The notes under the pieces are model-generated. The model was not told the origin of the DNA and did no database searches. It worked only from the letters and a program-made list of their open reading frames with translations. A program made the translations under genes and the position numbers. From Bacteroidota bacterium (GTDB taxonomy: Bacteria > Bacteroidota > Rhodothermia > Rhodothermales > UBA10348): a DNA stretch of 6,702 nt. The stretch is taken from the NCBI GenBank assembly GCA_024640835.1, contig JAHEEH010000109.1, forward strand, positions 1-6,702, given 5' to 3'. Within the stretch, counting starts at the first letter, position 1. Each line of letters starts with the position of its first letter. This document shows, one piece after another, positions 5,613-6,702 of the stretch.

Positions 5613-6702
5613 ATGAAACGTATACGACTCATCCTGACGGCCCTGGTGCTCTGCGCGGTCAGCGGCCCCGCCTTCGCGCAGGGGTTCAACAACGCCGGAA
5701 CGTCGGTGGCCAACTTTCTGAAGATCCCGGTGGGCGCCCGGGGGACGGCCCTGGGAGGGGCCTACAGCGCCCTGTCGGGAGATGCAACCAGTCTGTACTG
5801 GAACGTGGCCGGTATCGTGGACGTGGACAACCACGAGGTGGCCTTCGTGCACAACGAATGGCTGCTGGACCTGACGCACGAGTACCTGGCCGGCGTTTTC
5901 CGACTCGGACCGAACAGCCGACTCGGCCTCTCCATCTCGTATCTGGATCTGGGCGAGATGGAGGAGACGTCGCCGGCCCAGCCCCAGGGGACGGGCCTGT
6001 TCTTCACCGCCTACGACGTGGCCATCGGGGTCGCGTATGCGAGGCAGCTGACGGACCGGTTCGCGCTGGGCTTCAACACGAAGTACGTGCAGGAATCGAT
6101 TGCGAAATCGTCGGCATCCGGCGTGGCGTTCGACCTGGGTCTCCTGTTCCGGGCCGAGTGGAACGATCTGCGCATCGGTGCGACGATTTCCAATTTCGGA
6201 CCGGATCTGCAGATGTCCGGAGACAATCTCCGGACCAAGCTCGATCCGTATCCGACGGCCGGCGACAATCCGGAGGACGTGCCGCTGTTCCTGGAAACCG
6301 ACACGTACTCGCTGCCGATCCAGTTCCAGTTCGGCGCCGCGATCACCCCGTACACGTCCGAATCGCTTGCGCTGACCACCGTGCTGGACGTTCGCGACAC
6401 GCGTGACTTCAACCAGGAGATTCGCGTGGGGGCCGAGCTCGAAGTCATGAACACGTTCTTCCTGCGTGGCGGGACGAACGTGTTCCTGGTCGAGGGCGAC
6501 ATCTTCGGTGGAAGCGACGAAGTGGTGATCGAGGGCTCCGACACGGCCGACCCGACCGGCATCGGACCGTCCTACATCAACCCGACCACCATCACGCGCG
6601 GGGATCTCCGGGACGGCCAGTCCCTGTACAACCTGGGCCTGGGAGTCGACCTGGTCCTGCCCAATACGGGCGTGGGCTTCCGGTTCGACTACTCGTTCTC
6701 CC
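5613..6702 (+). CDS. PorV/PorQ-family outer-membrane protein (3' partial)
   Basis: This is a FadL-like outer-membrane beta-barrel of the PorV/PorQ family. In studied T9SS systems PorV receives cargo from the SprA translocon, binds its C-terminal domain and passes it to the attachment complex. The frame from ATG 5613 has no stop to the window end (363 codons, last complete codon 6699-6701). The start is fixed by a signal peptide MKRIRLILTALVLCAVSGPAFA cleaved before Q23. The N-terminal family block follows: FLKIPVGARGTALGGAYSAL at 35-54 and SLYWNVAG at 60-67, where NPAG is more usual. Alternating beta-strands follow, for example RLGLSISYLDLGEM, FALGFNTKYV and RIGATISNFG. It ends in GVGFRFDYSFS, typical of the penultimate strand, so perhaps only 10-25 residues are missing. 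Members often occur in many copies per FCB genome, so this may be a paralogue rather than core PorV. The family is confident; the exact role is inferred. Confidence 0.92.
   Translation, partial: MKRIRLILTALVLCAVSGPAFAQGFNNAGTSVANFLKIPVGARGTALGGAYSALSGDATSLYWNVAGIVDVDNHEVAFVHNEWLLDLTHEYLAGVFRLGPNSRLGLSISYLDLGEMEETSPAQPQGTGLFFTAYDVAIGVAYARQLTDRFALGFNTKYVQESIAKSSASGVAFDLGLLFRAEWNDLRIGATISNFGPDLQMSGDNLRTKLDPYPTAGDNPEDVPLFLETDTYSLPIQFQFGAAITPYTSESLALTTVLDVRDTRDFNQEIRVGAELEVMNTFFLRGGTNVFLVEGDIFGGSDEVVIEGSDTADPTGIGPSYINPTTITRGDLRDGQSLYNLGLGVDLVLPNTGVGFRFDYSFS

Noticed and set aside
5613..5680. PorV-like protein as a lipoprotein, from Cys14 in the signal peptide
   Set aside because: The residues before Cys14 are LVL, and the -1 position is Leu rather than Gly, Ala or Ser. 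Cys14 also sits in the hydrophobic core, and AFA|Q at 20-23 is a good signal peptidase I site.
5555..6406. 283-codon + strand frame overlapping the PorV-like gene
   Set aside because: The product is Arg/Gly/Pro-rich without family signatures. The overlapping frame from 5613 has a signal peptide and PorV/PorQ motifs and stays open to the window end.

Overview
The window is a GC-rich stretch of bacterial chromosome. Three genes lie head to tail on the + strand and all encode proteins expected at the cell envelope. Together, a carboxypeptidase-regulated/Oar-like TonB-dependent receptor barrel, a large secreted protein with a type IX secretion (T9SS) type-A-like C-terminal domain, and a PorV/PorQ-family outer-membrane protein point to the Fibrobacteres-Chlorobi-Bacteroidetes (FCB) group. 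High GC and the style of the genes suggest a Rhodothermia-like or related uncultured lineage. The exact taxon cannot be fixed from the sequence alone.

Layout: (1) positions 1-2342 hold the C-terminal 779 residues of a TonB-dependent receptor. Its reading frame is already open at the first base, so the signal peptide, N-terminal domain and plug lie upstream of the window. (2) A 109-nt spacer (2343-2451) contains short GC-rich inverted repeats and no recognisable promoter. (3) Positions 2452-5538 encode a 1028-residue secreted protein: signal peptide, a long N-terminal region of unknown function, an Asp-rich calcium-binding-like segment, an FN3-like region, and a C-terminal sorting-type domain. 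(4) A 74-nt spacer (5539-5612) contains a perfect 8-bp inverted repeat. (5) Position 5613 to the window end encodes 363 residues of a PorV/PorQ-like protein that runs off the 3' edge, probably just short of its C-terminus.

The working model is a surface module. The receptor would import an unidentified ligand. The large protein would be exported across the outer membrane by T9SS and displayed or released. The PorV-like protein could be a shuttle or partner for such cargo. This arrangement resembles a SusC/SusD pair in layout, but the second gene is not SusD. The module logic is inference from family and gene order. No RNA genes, mobile elements, CRISPR arrays or integration sites are visible, and there is no gene-free stretch over 300 bases.
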